A stretch of 64,000 nucleotides of DNA from Desmodus rotundus (Eukaryota > Chordata > Mammalia > Chiroptera > Phyllostomidae): contig NC_071398.1 in the NCBI RefSeq assembly GCF_022682495.2, forward strand, positions 27,283,426 through 27,347,425. Reading direction: 5' to 3'. A model generated the notes under the pieces. The model saw only the letters and a list, made by a program, of their open reading frames with translations, made no database searches and was not told the origin of the DNA. The position numbers and the translations under genes are program-made. The first letter of the stretch is position 1. Each line of letters begins with the position of its first letter. Positions 54,575-64,000 of this stretch are shown one piece after another.

Positions 54575-55945
54575 TTCTTTCTTCAGCTTTATTGAGGTAT
54601 AGCTGATACATACAAAGACTGTCCCTGTGTAATGCACACGACTGCGTGAGCCTGAACACAGGCGTACACCAGTGAATCCATCGCCACGGTCAAGGTCATA
54701 AACACACCAGTCGCCTCAAGTTTTTCTTTGTGTCCCTGTGGTTTTTTTGTTTGTTTGTTGCTTGTTTGGTTTGGTTTCTTTTTCATTGTCTGTGTTTTGT
54801 GGTAAGAACACTTAACACGAGGTGAGTTTCTTAACAAATTTTGAAGAACACGATGATGCACCATTGCCAACTACGGGCACTACGTTGTACAGCAGGTCTC
54901 CAGAACTTACTCATCCTGTATAGCGGAAACTTTAAGTCAGCTCCCTGCTTCCTCCTCTCAGTTCCCGGCAGCCATCAGGCTATTACTGCTTCTACGAGTT
55001 GGATTGGTTATTTAATAGCTCACATAGTGGAATCCTGAAGTATTTGTCCTTCTGTGTCTGCTTTGTTTAACTTAGCACAATGTTCTCCAGGTCCGTCCAT
55101 GTTGTTGCAAACGGCAGGATTTCCTGCTCTTTGACGGCTGACGTTTCATTGAATGTGTACATCACAATGGACATGCGGACGTGCGGGTGTCTCCCCCACC
55201 TTGGCTATCGTGAATCATGCTGCGGTGAACATGGGGGTGCAGATCTCTCTCGGGGATCCTGATTCCAATTTTTTGGAAGCATAGCCAGAAGTGAGATTGG
55301 TAGATAACATGGTAGTTCTATTTTTAATTTTTTGAGGAACTTTCCTCTTTTCCATAGCAGCTATATTCCCACCAACAGTGCAAAGGGTTCCGGTTTCTCC
55401 ACATTCTCACCAACACTTGTTATCTGTCTTTTCTACAGCAGCCAAGTAATGGGGGCGAGGTGGTATCTCACCGTGGCTCTGATTTGTGTTTCTGGTGATT
55501 GGTGATGTTGAGCCCTTTTCATGTATCTTTTGGTCATTCGTATACCTCCTTTGAAGAAATCTCCATTCAAGTCCTATGACCATTTTTTAATCAGGTTATT
55601 TGGGTGTTTTCTATTGAGTTGTAGGAGTTTCATATATATTTTAGATATTAACCCCTTGTCAGACATGTGGTGTGCAAATGTTTTCTCCCATCCCATAGAC
55701 TGGCTTTTCACCCTGTTGCCTGTTTCTCTGCTGTGCAGAAGCCTTTTCATCTGGTGTAGTCCCACTTGTTTATTTTTGCTTTTTTCCTGTGCTTTTGGTG
55801 TCTTCATAGCCACGAGGTCATTGCTAAGACCAAGATCAAGAGGCTTTTCCCCTGTGCTTTCTTCTATAAGGTTACAGTTTCAGAAGGTCTTATGTTCAAG
55901 TCTTGAATCCATTTTCATTTGACTTTTGTGTGAGGATAACTTTCT
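54575..55945 (-). mobile_element. L1 ORF2 C-terminal and 3' UTR, reverse
   Basis: CAGCTTTATTGAGGTATAGC, TTGGCTATCGTGAATCATGC, TCCCACCAACAGTGCAAAGG, GATTGGTGATGTTGAGCCCT, and GTTTTCTCCCATCCCATAGA are antisense L1 in correct order over 1.3 kb. Many stops; not active. Confidence 0.88.
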
Positions 55946-56009
55946 TCTTGAAGGCAGATGAGAAAGGGAAGAAATATAGAAAATAATAACAGGAATGATT
56001 ATAATAATT

Positions 56010-56120
56010 GTATTAGTTCCCTATGGCTGCTGTAAGAGATTACCATGAACTTGGCGGTTTAAAACAACAGAAATGTGTCCCTACCGGTCCGGAGGTCAGA
56101 AACCGCAGGGGGTATTCAAG
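56010..56120 (-). mobile_element. MLT1-type LTR fragment, reverse
   Basis: GTATTAGTTCCCTATGGCTG, CTGTAAGAGATTACCATGAA and GGCGGTTTAAAACAACAGAA are the reversed 3' end of a MaLR LTR. Confidence 0.7.
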
Positions 56121-56399
56121 GAGCTGAAAGAGGCAGAGTTGCGGGGTTGGGGGGTGGGATAAGAAGGGTCCGGATTACATGAGGCTTTGTGAAGAGCCAC
56201 GACTTCTCTAGGTCAAGGGTTCCCACAGTTTGCCAGAGGGAAGGACAGCAATCCCGCAGTCAGTACAAACTCCGAGGACACTCTGCTCTTGTGCAATTCC
56301 AGACACACCTCTAGCTTCACTGCTTCTGACTCCCTAGAAGTTCTTCAGAACGCAGTTGAGAGTGTTGTGATGGTTACCATGTGGATAACCTCAAACCCA

Positions 56400-56815
56400 C
56401 AGTGTTTATGGGGCTACAGTGCACATACCTGAGACATCTGTGTAAGCCCCTCAGATAAAAATATAGAACTTCCCCGACACTCCAGAAGGGCCCCTTCCCA
56501 GTGAACACACATGCCCCACAGACGTAACCACTGTTCTCTTGTTGCCACAGATGAGTTTTCTCTGATCTGATCTTTCATTTCACACAAATGGAACCTACAA
56601 AGCACAGTCGTCATGTCTACTTTCTCTTGCTCATTATTGTGTTTATTTGACTCATCAGCATTATTGTGTGTATCGGTGGCTTCTTTTCTAGTGCTGAGTA
56701 GTACACTCCACTGTGTGACCATACCACGGTCTGTTCCTCATTCTCCTGGTGCTGTGCGCATTTGGGCTGTTAACAGTGTGGCTAGTATAAACATATGTAT
56801 TTCTCATTTTAAAAT
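56400..56815 (-). repeat. Old L1 fragment, reverse
   Basis: CACAGACGTAACCACTGTTC, TTTCTAGTGCTGAGTAGTAC, GCGCATTTGGGCTGTTAACA follow antisense L1 in order. Confidence 0.6.
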
Positions 56816-57844
56816 TTCTAATTAAAAAATCAGAAATTTCTAATTTAAAAAGCTTTAAGTCCTCTGCAAGCAACCACATTTTAACTTTTAAGAGTAACAT
56901 TATTTGGGGTACAACTTACAACTGCTCCAAACCCAAAATGCTATCGCTCCAGACCACTGCTGAAAAATCAGTTTTGGGTGGCTGACGGTGTTGACAAGCT
57001 TCAAGCAGGCGAGTAATGCAGTGGTTGAGGATTTTAGCACTGTGCCTTTGGTGGCGGAACGCCGCCGTTCCTGGGACTGAACTGATGGCCTTGTTGAAGG
57101 CAGCCCTGTGCTTGGCAGTTGAAAACACAGAGGATGTAATCAAGAAAGGACAATGCCCACTATTGTGCATTTGCTTTTTTTGCTTTTTAGTCCTGCCATT
57201 TCTCATTCCGTTTTGGAAAAGCCTACAGCCTTCATCTCAAGCAGCAGATCTGTTTCTCTTTGCCCTGTGTCTGTCAGAAATGACACTGATTCAGCTGGCT
57301 AATGTCCTGTCCTGTGGTGACAGTCCTTTTCCTCCATCTCCACAGCCAGGCACAGGGGAGAGCAGAGAACTCTTGCTGCCTGCAGCCTGTGCAAATGACT
57401 CGGAGATTGGCCACCTGATGCTGCCTCCTGGGAAGGGAAGATGTAATGAGCAACGTTGGTTTCACCAAAGAAACCCAAGCTGAAAGGGTAGGCAAGGAGT
57501 TGGCTTAGGTGGGGAGGGTGAAGGAGTGTGTAATGGGAAGCTCTGGGGGATGTCATTGAAGCCATTGCCACAGCCACTCCCACTGCCTTCAGAAGGAACC
57601 GCCTCAGGCTCAGCTGTCGGACCATCGCTGGTTGCATCAGGGCTGCACATCCACTTGAGAATCTGGAAACCGTTCAGAGATGCTCCCCAGACTCTGCTGG
57701 TCCCTCTCTCACAGGACCTGTGAACTGGGAGATGTGAGAGGACCAGGTGCTGCTGTCTACCCCACCAATGCCAGAGCAAGGCACAGGGGGTGCTGCTTTT
57801 GTGGAGTACATCTTAGTAGGGAAGAAAGAAATGAAAAGCAAATT
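56816..57844. other. Intergenic unique sequence
   Basis: Open frames of about 100-155 codons overlap on both strands near 57.0-57.8 kb. None shows a recognised domain; no gene is called. Confidence 0.4.
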
Positions 57845-58200
57845 AAAAATAAATCAGTGACATAAGTACATATTTGTGATAGGTGCTGTGATGGAAACAA
57901 AAGGCTCGACAGAGGAAAGAAGGAACAGGAGAGTGGTGAGTGTGGGGAGAGAGTTGGGTAAGGACCAGCCTCTCTGAGAGGTAACTGTGATTGATGCAGC
58001 TGGCCAGCTGCAGAACGAGGAGAACACGCGTTCCAGGCAGGGCGAACAGCATGCGCAAATGCCCGGAGGTGGGACGGAGCCTGGGAGATGCCAAGTGTGG
58101 CTTGGAGCACCAGCAGAGCAGCAGGATTTGTGGCTGTGGAACTAGACGGGAGTCAGCACACCAACGGTCATGGGGTCACAGCTTGGAGAGCAGGTTTCAT
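57845..58200 (-). repeat. L2 LINE, reverse
   Basis: GTGATAGGTGCTGTGATGGA, GCGTTCCAGGCAGGGCGAAC, and AGCATGCGCAAATGCCCGGA follow antisense L2. Confidence 0.65.
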
Positions 58201-58319
58201 TTTGAATGCAGCTACCAGCATTAAGCTGGTGAAGATTATGTGTCTCATGAAGATTTGTGCCTTGTGGGGAAAGGGGTTAGGGAAAGGTCATCTCTGGTTA
58301 CTCAGGTTTCTACTTTTTC

Positions 58320-59420
58320 TTGGGTCAATTTTCTAAAAATTTTTGATGCAAAATTATACAAAGAGGTGAACCTATCATGATGAGTTTTCAGTAAATGAAA
58401 CCTCTGCTTGTTCCTCTGCTTGTTCTGGACCAAGAAACACAACATTACCACCCTCACCAAAACCCCCTCGTGTCTCATCCCCCACCCTTGAGTAGCCACC
58501 ATCCTGACTTCTAGCAGCAGAGACTGGTTTTCTCAATTCCTGAACTTGGTGTAATGGAGTCACACAGCATGTACTCTTTGTGTCTGGCTTCCTTCACTTC
58601 CTGCTGTTTGGAGATTCACCCATATTGTTGCATGAGGGTGAGGATGCTCGTTCTCACTGCTGTAGAATAGTCCCCACTGTATTGGTCCATTCTACTGTTG
58701 ATGGGTGCAGCGAACAGTGTCTGAGGTGGCTCCCATGATGCCCACCTCCTGGTGTTCTTGTCTCTGTGTGGCCCCACCCTGTGATAGTGGGCCGGGCATG
58801 TGACTTGATTCCAGCCAATAGAATTCTGCAAGGGTAATGGAAGTCACATCCATGATTACGTTAGGTAGCATTGCAACCTCCATCTTACAAGGAGACTGTC
58901 TCCCTTACTGGCTTTGAGGAGTTCCCTTGGCGAGGAACTGAGGGCAGCCCCCAGTCAACGGCCAGGAGGAGATGAGGTATGAGTGTTAGGGCCACAAAGA
59001 CTGAAATTCTGCCAATAATCACATGAGCTTGGAAAGGACCCTTCCCCAGGCAACCCATGAGATGAGACCACTGCCTGGCAGAAGCCTGTATTGCACCTTT
59101 TCGGGATTCTGAAGCAAAGTCCATGGCCAAACTCTTGACTCACAGAAACTGTGAATTAACTAATTTAAGCCACTAACTTTGTGGCAGTGTGTTATGCAGC
59201 AACAGAAAACGAATGCATAAGCATTTGAGTAGTATCCAGGGCTGGGGGTTCAAAACCTTGGGCTTCTTTGGGCATTCTGGTTCACACCTTTTGGTGAGCC
59301 CTTAGGTTGGGTCTGTACCTAGAAGGGACCTGTTGGATTATGGGGAATGCGTGTGTCCAGCTTTAGTAGATTCTGCTAACAGTTTTACAAACTAAGTTCT
59401 ATTTACTTTGGTGAAGATGG
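58320..59420 (-). mobile_element. Old L1, reverse, split by an LTR
   Basis: Left part to about 58715 (GGAGTCACACAGCATGTACT, TTTGGAGATTCACCCATATT, CCATTCTACTGTTGATGGGT). Right part from about 59219 (GCATTTGAGTAGTATCCAGG, GTACCTAGAAGGGACCTGTT, TTTAGTAGATTCTGCTAACA). Both are antisense and consecutive in L1. Confidence 0.7.
58716..59218 (+). mobile_element. MaLR/ERVL-type LTR nested in L1
   Basis: CATGTGACTTGATTCCAGCC, CCAATAGAATTCTGC, TAAGCCACTAACTTTGTGGC and AGCAACAGAAAACGAATGCA have the layout of an MLT-type LTR. It interrupts the L1 above. Confidence 0.7.
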
Positions 59421-59589
59421 GATTCAAATCCAGGTATGCCCAGCTCAAAAATCTTTGTGTTTTCAATGATCGTATTTACTTCCTAAGCTGTAAGATAAGT
59501 GACCCTTGCAACAAGAAAACAAACATGCTCTTTGTAGTAGTTTTAAGTGAGCAAAGCTTCCATGTGTACCTAGGGCAATAAACTCTCTC

Positions 59590-59750
59590 ATCTACATATC
59601 TCATTGAATTCCCACAACAGTCCCTTAGAGGAGGCGCTACTATGATTACTCTCCATTTACAGATGAGAAAACTTAGCTCAGCAAAGATTGAAGACTTTCC
59701 TGAGACCAGACAGCTCACACGTGGCTGAAGCTGCTAAGATCTCCTAACTC
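59590..59750 (-). repeat. MIR SINE relic
   Basis: CTCCATTTACAGATGAGAAA and CTTAGCTCAGCAAAGATTGA are an antisense MIR core. Confidence 0.7.
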
Positions 59751-60304
59751 CCGATTCAGAACTTTCTCCTGCCCAGGCCTCTTCTTTTCCTCTCCCTTCC
59801 TTTCTCTGTTCTTTCTTTTTGTTTCTTCCTTCTTAAGGATATCATTGCCTGTGTCAGAATTTGGGGTGGGCCTAGGAGATGCAAAACAACTTTTCCTTCC
59901 TTAGTATCAACTGCGTACATCTTTATAGCGTGTAGGCATTGGAAAGGAGACAATACCTTGTGATAATTACTTCTGCTTATTTGACATTGGGGGTTTCCTA
60001 ATTTTGAGGTTCCTAGCTCATAATTTTAATCCAGGTCTTAGAAGCACCTTCGGTTTCCCCTGAAAGGTGTCTTAGAATGGATCCTCATCAGAATTTAATT
60101 AGAAAGTGTTTTCAATTGCTACACAGTTATTTCTAGGCAGTTCAGAACTCATCCGTATTTATCCTCTTACTGGGCGTACAAAGCAGTGACAAAATGTGTA
60201 TCAAACACCTACTATGTGCCGAGCTCTAGAGGCAGCAAAGAAGCTCTAGTATTGTGAATGTGAGAGACCCCACCTAGGCTCACTCCCCTCTCTCCACAGG
60301 GTGG

Positions 60305-60720
60305 TTGCACCGCTTATCTATTGCTAAGTAACAGACCAACCCAGAGCGCTGTGACTTGAAACAACCAACAAAAACCGCCTCGCACAATCTCAGTGGGCCA
60401 GGAACTTGGGCAGTTCTGACTGAGGGTCTCTCATGTGGCTTCAGGCCCATGATGGTTAGAGCTGGAACGGCAGGGCCCTGGAGTAAATGCTGGTTGACCG
60501 TACACATCCTTTGGTGTAGTCTTAGGGCCTCTCTGCGTGGGCTAGTTTGGGCTTCCTCACAAATGGTGGCCTCAGGTTTTTGATCTGCTTACATGGCAGC
60601 TAAAGGCTTCAAGAGCAAGTGTTTCAGTGATGAAATGTGGACGCTGCCTCGCCTTCTACGCCCCAGTCCCAGCAGTCACGCAGTGGCGCCTCCGCCACGT
60701 TCTGTTGGTTATAAGACAGC
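60305..60720 (-). repeat. Old LTR, reverse
   Basis: GCTTATCTATTGCTAAGTAA, GGGCAGTTCTGACTGAGGGT, TCTCATGTGGCTTCAGGCCC, and GCGCCTCCGCCACGTTCTGT form an antisense mammalian LTR layout. Confidence 0.5.
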
Positions 60721-61349
60721 ACTAGGCCGTCTGGGAAGCAGACGCTCAGGCCGAGTTAGCAGTACAAGAGGTTCATCGGGGTAATGCCCGAGAAGGAACA
60801 GGGAGAGGAAGCAGGGTGGGGCAGGGGAAGTGTGGATCTGACACCTGTGAAGGGAAGGGCGGGTGCCAGAAGGGGCAGGAAGCGCCTCAGATGGCAATGC
60901 AGACTGGACAGTTGTGGCCCAACCACCTGCATGCTCTGGAGCAAAGACTGTCTACTAAAGGCTGCCCATGTTGGACAGAAACGGCCAAGACTTGGACCCC
61001 TGCCCTGCTGAGTCATTGGCGGGGCTGCCCAGGCCGGGTATGGCCTTGGCTCGGGCGCTGAGGTGCATGCTGCAGGTGCCGACAGAGGCGGGCAGCAGCT
61101 ACCCGCGTTCCTTGCAGCAAACACTACGTTCTTGAAGAGAGATCTGAGAAGCGAAGGACCGGGCAGCTGCAAGCCCACTCAGATTCAAGGGGAGGAGAAT
61201 TAGGCTTCACCCCCAAATGGACCATCAGTAAGGTGCTAGAAGAACTTGGGGAACGGGAATTACTATCGCAGCCATCTTTGGGACACCCAGGCTGCTGCAG
61301 CCCGTGAAACATGCGACGCGCATAGGCCAGCGGTACGGTGTCCGGGGGA
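60721..61349. other. Intergenic, GC-richer unique sequence
   Basis: A reverse open frame of 140 codons (60756-61178) and forward frames overlap. No recognised protein and no splice context. Confidence 0.4.
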
Positions 61350-61520
61350 GCATCTGCTGCCTGGAAATCGGCCCACAGTGGGTTCAGATCTTGGCACTTC
61401 ACTGACCAGCTGTGTGACCTTGGGCAAATTACATAACCTGTCAGGCTCATCTGAGAGTTAAATGCGATCAAACACATGAAAGGCCCAGCGTGTGGTCAGT
61501 GCTCGGAGGACACACATACC
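61350..61520 (+). repeat. MIR SINE
   Basis: GTGGGTTCAGATCTTGGCAC, CCAGCTGTGTGACCTTGGGC, AAATTACATAACCTGTCAGG: sense MIR including the conserved core. Confidence 0.85.
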
Positions 61521-61929
61521 CTCATTATTATTTTTGAGTGGCAAGAAAATCTTAACAGCCTAAGGCCACTTAGCGTAAGGAGGAAGTGACCCCATGTGTT
61601 GCAGAAGCCCCCGGGAACATGATGAAAATACCATAAAAAATGAATTTATCCTCACGAAGCACTTCACAATAGTGTGGGTCTCGGTGAGAACACCGAGTTA
61701 TCAAGAAGAGATGGAATTGTATTTAATACAGTTGTTATGGCAGAGGACGTGAGACGTTTACCAACACCAGTAGCGGCGACTTGCTTGCGCCTGGCGCTCT
61801 CCGGACGCAGGAGTCTCTGTCACACGAGGGCCCAGAACGGGCTCAGAGTAGAAGCTCTCCAAGTGTTCACGACATCAGATGACATCCAATACAGGATGAA
61901 GCACAGCTTTCTGGAGGAGGCACCAATTA

Positions 61930-62215
61930 TGAAGCTGGATAAATATAGATTCTTTTTTTTCCATTCAATATGGAAATGGGGGAATATAGCTTTTTCTTAT
62001 TATTAAAAATCCCATATGCTCATTGTAATAAAAAAAAATTCAGGCAACTCAAAATATGTATCTAAAAGGCAGTTTTTTAAAAAAGAAATTCCATCATCCA
62101 AAAATAACTACTATTAACATGTTGGTGATCTTTTCCAGAATACTTCTTTTTTAATAAATAACAGAATCATGGCATAACGGTGTTCGGTACCTGCATATTT
62201 TTCATGTGGCAATGT
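61930..62215 (-). repeat. Old L1 fragment, reverse
   Basis: AATAACTACTATTAACATGT, TGGTGATCTTTTCCAGAATA, and ATGGCATAACGGTGTTCGGT follow antisense L1M-type sequence. Confidence 0.5.
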
Positions 62216-62579
62216 ATCAGATCGGCGGGGCCTGCCATGTGCACCCCCGGGGAATTAAAGCGGGGGGACAGGAACAGCGAGGGGACTTTGAGCAGCCACT
62301 CTCCGCTCACCCTTTGCACGACCACCTCTGTGTAAGCTGTGCAAGGTCCTTGCAGGCTTGGTCGAAGCTCCAGCTGCCCATCCTCTGTCCTAAGAGATGC
62401 CTGGTTTTCTGGCCACAGGCCTACCCCTGTCCTGCTCAGCCCTTCCCTCTGGGTCCCTGTCAGCCAGTGCTTCTCACAGGGGCTCTTCTTGCCCCCTCCA
62501 CACCCACCAGCATCCCTGGGATCCTCCCTCCTGTCTGAGGCAAGAAAAGGACTGACACCCCCTGAGTTCCTTGTGTCCC

Positions 62580-62965
62580 CAGCACTATACCAAGTACTTT
62601 GCGCACAATGTCCTGATCAGTTTCCATAACTGTTCTGTGAGCAGGGACTGTCACCACTGCACCCATTTTACAGATGAAGGAGTTGAGGCCAGGAAGGCTG
62701 TAACTTGCCTACTGTTATAGGAAGCAAATGGTGGCTCTAGGACCTGAACACAGGAACTCAAACTCAGTGTCTCTCTCTTAACCACTTAGTAACTGCCATC
62801 CTGCATTTCAGAACCAGGGAGGGGCAAGAAATGGAAATACATGGTTGAGTGATTTCTCATACTTTTCTTCAAGTCACCAAAATGTCAGTCCTGTAAGGTA
62901 GAGGTTACGTAATTGGCCAGGAGTCTTACAGTGGGTAAGCCACAGAACCACGATTTCAACTCTTG
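62580..62965 (-). repeat. MIR fragments
   Basis: CACCCATTTTACAGATGAAG and GTAACTTGCCTACTGTTATA at 62580-62760, and GGTAGAGGTTACGTAATTGG at 62890-62965, are antisense MIR pieces. Confidence 0.65.
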
Positions 62966-63109
62966 CCTGCCCAGCACAGAAGCTTGTTTGCTCTGCAGTA
63001 ACACAAGCTGGCTCCTCAACACAGTTGCCCCCATGGTTACACCCCGCCCCATGTCAAGAAGGGCTGCGGTCCTAACCAGAGAGAAACTGACCTTCGAGTA
63101 ACCCATCAC

Positions 63110-63330
63110 AAGCGTGGCAGTGTGTTCCACGGACTCTGGAGTTAGACTGCTTGGACAACCTCAAACCTTAAAGGACTTCGCCTCTCTGTGCCTCAGTCCA
63201 CCTCACCAGTAAATGCGGATACAAGTAGAACCTAGCTCTCAGACTTGTCGTGAGGGTTAAAGGAATGAGTTCATGTGATGTGCACGGGATGAGGTCTGGC
63301 ACCTGTCACGTTCAATAGCAAGCATTTGCT
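63110..63330 (+). repeat. MIR SINE, near full length
   Basis: GGACTCTGGAGTTAGACTGC, CTTCGCCTCTCTGTGCCTCA, GTCGTGAGGGTTAAAGGAAT: sense MIR over about 220 bases. Confidence 0.85.
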
Positions 63331-63419
63331 ATCCTTATTCATAAAGACCAGAGCTTGATACAAAACATACTTTTCCCATTGCACTTCCTTTTAGAGCAAG
63401 CAAAGGAAACCCTGGAAGG

Positions 63420-63850
63420 TGTGTAAGTTTCCTGTTGCCGCTGTAACGAGTGACTGCAAACTTAGTGGCTTAAAACAACACAGATTTATTCTCTTACAGT
63501 TTGGAGGTCGGAAGTCCACCCCCAGTCTCATGGGGCTAAAATCACACAGGATTGGTTCCTTCTGGAGGCTCCAGAGGAGATTGTTTCCCTGCCTTTTTCA
63601 GCTTCTAGAGGCCATTTGCATTCCTTGGCCTGTGGCTCCTCCCTCCATCTTCAAATCTCTCTCTGATTCTAACTCTTCTGCCTCCCTTTTCCACCCGGAT
63701 AACCCGGATGACCTCCCCATCTCAAGGTCAGCTCATTGGCAACGGTAATTCCCCCTGCAACCTCACTCCTTTTTGCCATGTAACAACCACAGGTTCCAGG
63801 GATGAAGATATAGACATATTTGGGGGGACAGCATTCTGCTGATCACAGAA
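63420..63850 (-). mobile_element. MLT1-type MaLR LTR, reverse
   Basis: AAGTTTCCTGTTGCCGCTGT, GGCTTAAAACAACACAGATT, CTTTCTGGAGG-type text at 63558, CCCATCTCAAGGTCAGCTCA, and ATATTTGGGGGGACAGCATT are the reversed MaLR LTR, nearly full length. Confidence 0.85.
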
Positions 63851-64000
63851 TGGTACCTAGGAGTCCCTTAACTCCAGTCTCCATTCAACTTCTCTTTGCT
63901 CATGCCTCCCCATCCCAGTCCTGACTCCTTTCTACCAGCACCTCGCAGTCCCTCATTCCTGGCACCCCCCATTACCCTGCTTCAGACAGCAGGGCGTCCT
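63851..64000. other. Intergenic unique sequence to window end
   Basis: Nothing recognised. Confidence 0.3.

Noticed and set aside
57016..57483. 155-codon frame with a hydrophobic stretch
   Set aside because: Overlapped by several frames on the opposite strand. No known domain, no exon signals, and no repeat or pseudogene parent that I could name.

Overview
This window is mammalian nuclear DNA, almost certainly from a bat, and most likely a vespertilionid or close relative. It holds several tRNA-derived SINEs with the bat VES layout: a start near GCCCTGGCTGGTGT, a B-box-like GTTCAATTCC, a CT-rich 3' part and a short A-rich tail. It also holds bat-type L1 3' ends, and DNA-transposon miniatures with still recognisable inverted ends and TA duplications, as expected for vesper bats. 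Ancient mammalian repeats (MIR, L2, MER5A, MER20, MLT1-type LTRs) fill much of the rest.

Only one protein gene is supported. The first 4 kb carry the 3' part of HSBP1 (heat shock factor binding protein 1) on the + strand: exon 2 (452-518), exon 3 with the stop codon (1604-1724, stop at 1720-1722), and a spliced 3' UTR exon starting at 2386. Exon 1, with the start codon, lies upstream of base 1; the GC- and CpG-rich first 250 bases look like the shore of its promoter island. The intron between exons 2 and 3 has AT-AC ends and minor-spliceosome (U12-type) signals, and contains a small DNA transposon.

From about 4 kb to 64 kb I find no other convincing coding exon. The long open frames there are interrupted, lack family signatures, or lie inside repeats. 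This 60 kb is a repeat mosaic. A decayed class I endogenous retrovirus at about 12.1-14.9 kb has gag and env remnants, no pol, an eroded 5' LTR and a VES SINE inside env. Antisense L1 segments at 33.8-35.5, 37.7-38.2, 43.6-45.4, 54.6-55.9, 56.4-56.8 and 58.3-59.4 kb are broken by later insertions. A solo LTR at 50637-51583 splits a VES SINE with a clean GTTC duplication. Three VES SINEs sit back to back at 48.1-48.7 kb.

Between the repeats lie AT-rich, homeodomain/POU-motif-rich unique stretches (about 27.2-27.8, 30.8-31.1, 33.4-33.6, 39.9-40.2 and 42.6-43.0 kb) that resemble conserved noncoding regulatory DNA, although conservation cannot be tested here. There are also three good CTCF-type motifs (16574, 22824 inside a SINE, 49073). 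In human, MLYCD lies downstream of HSBP1; none of its exons were recognised here, so the window probably ends within the intergenic interval.

No bacterial-type system, CRISPR array or new multi-gene system is present. The most interesting items are the U12-type intron, two related hairpin-ended miniature transposon families, the LTR-in-SINE nest, and a SINE carrying a CTCF core motif.
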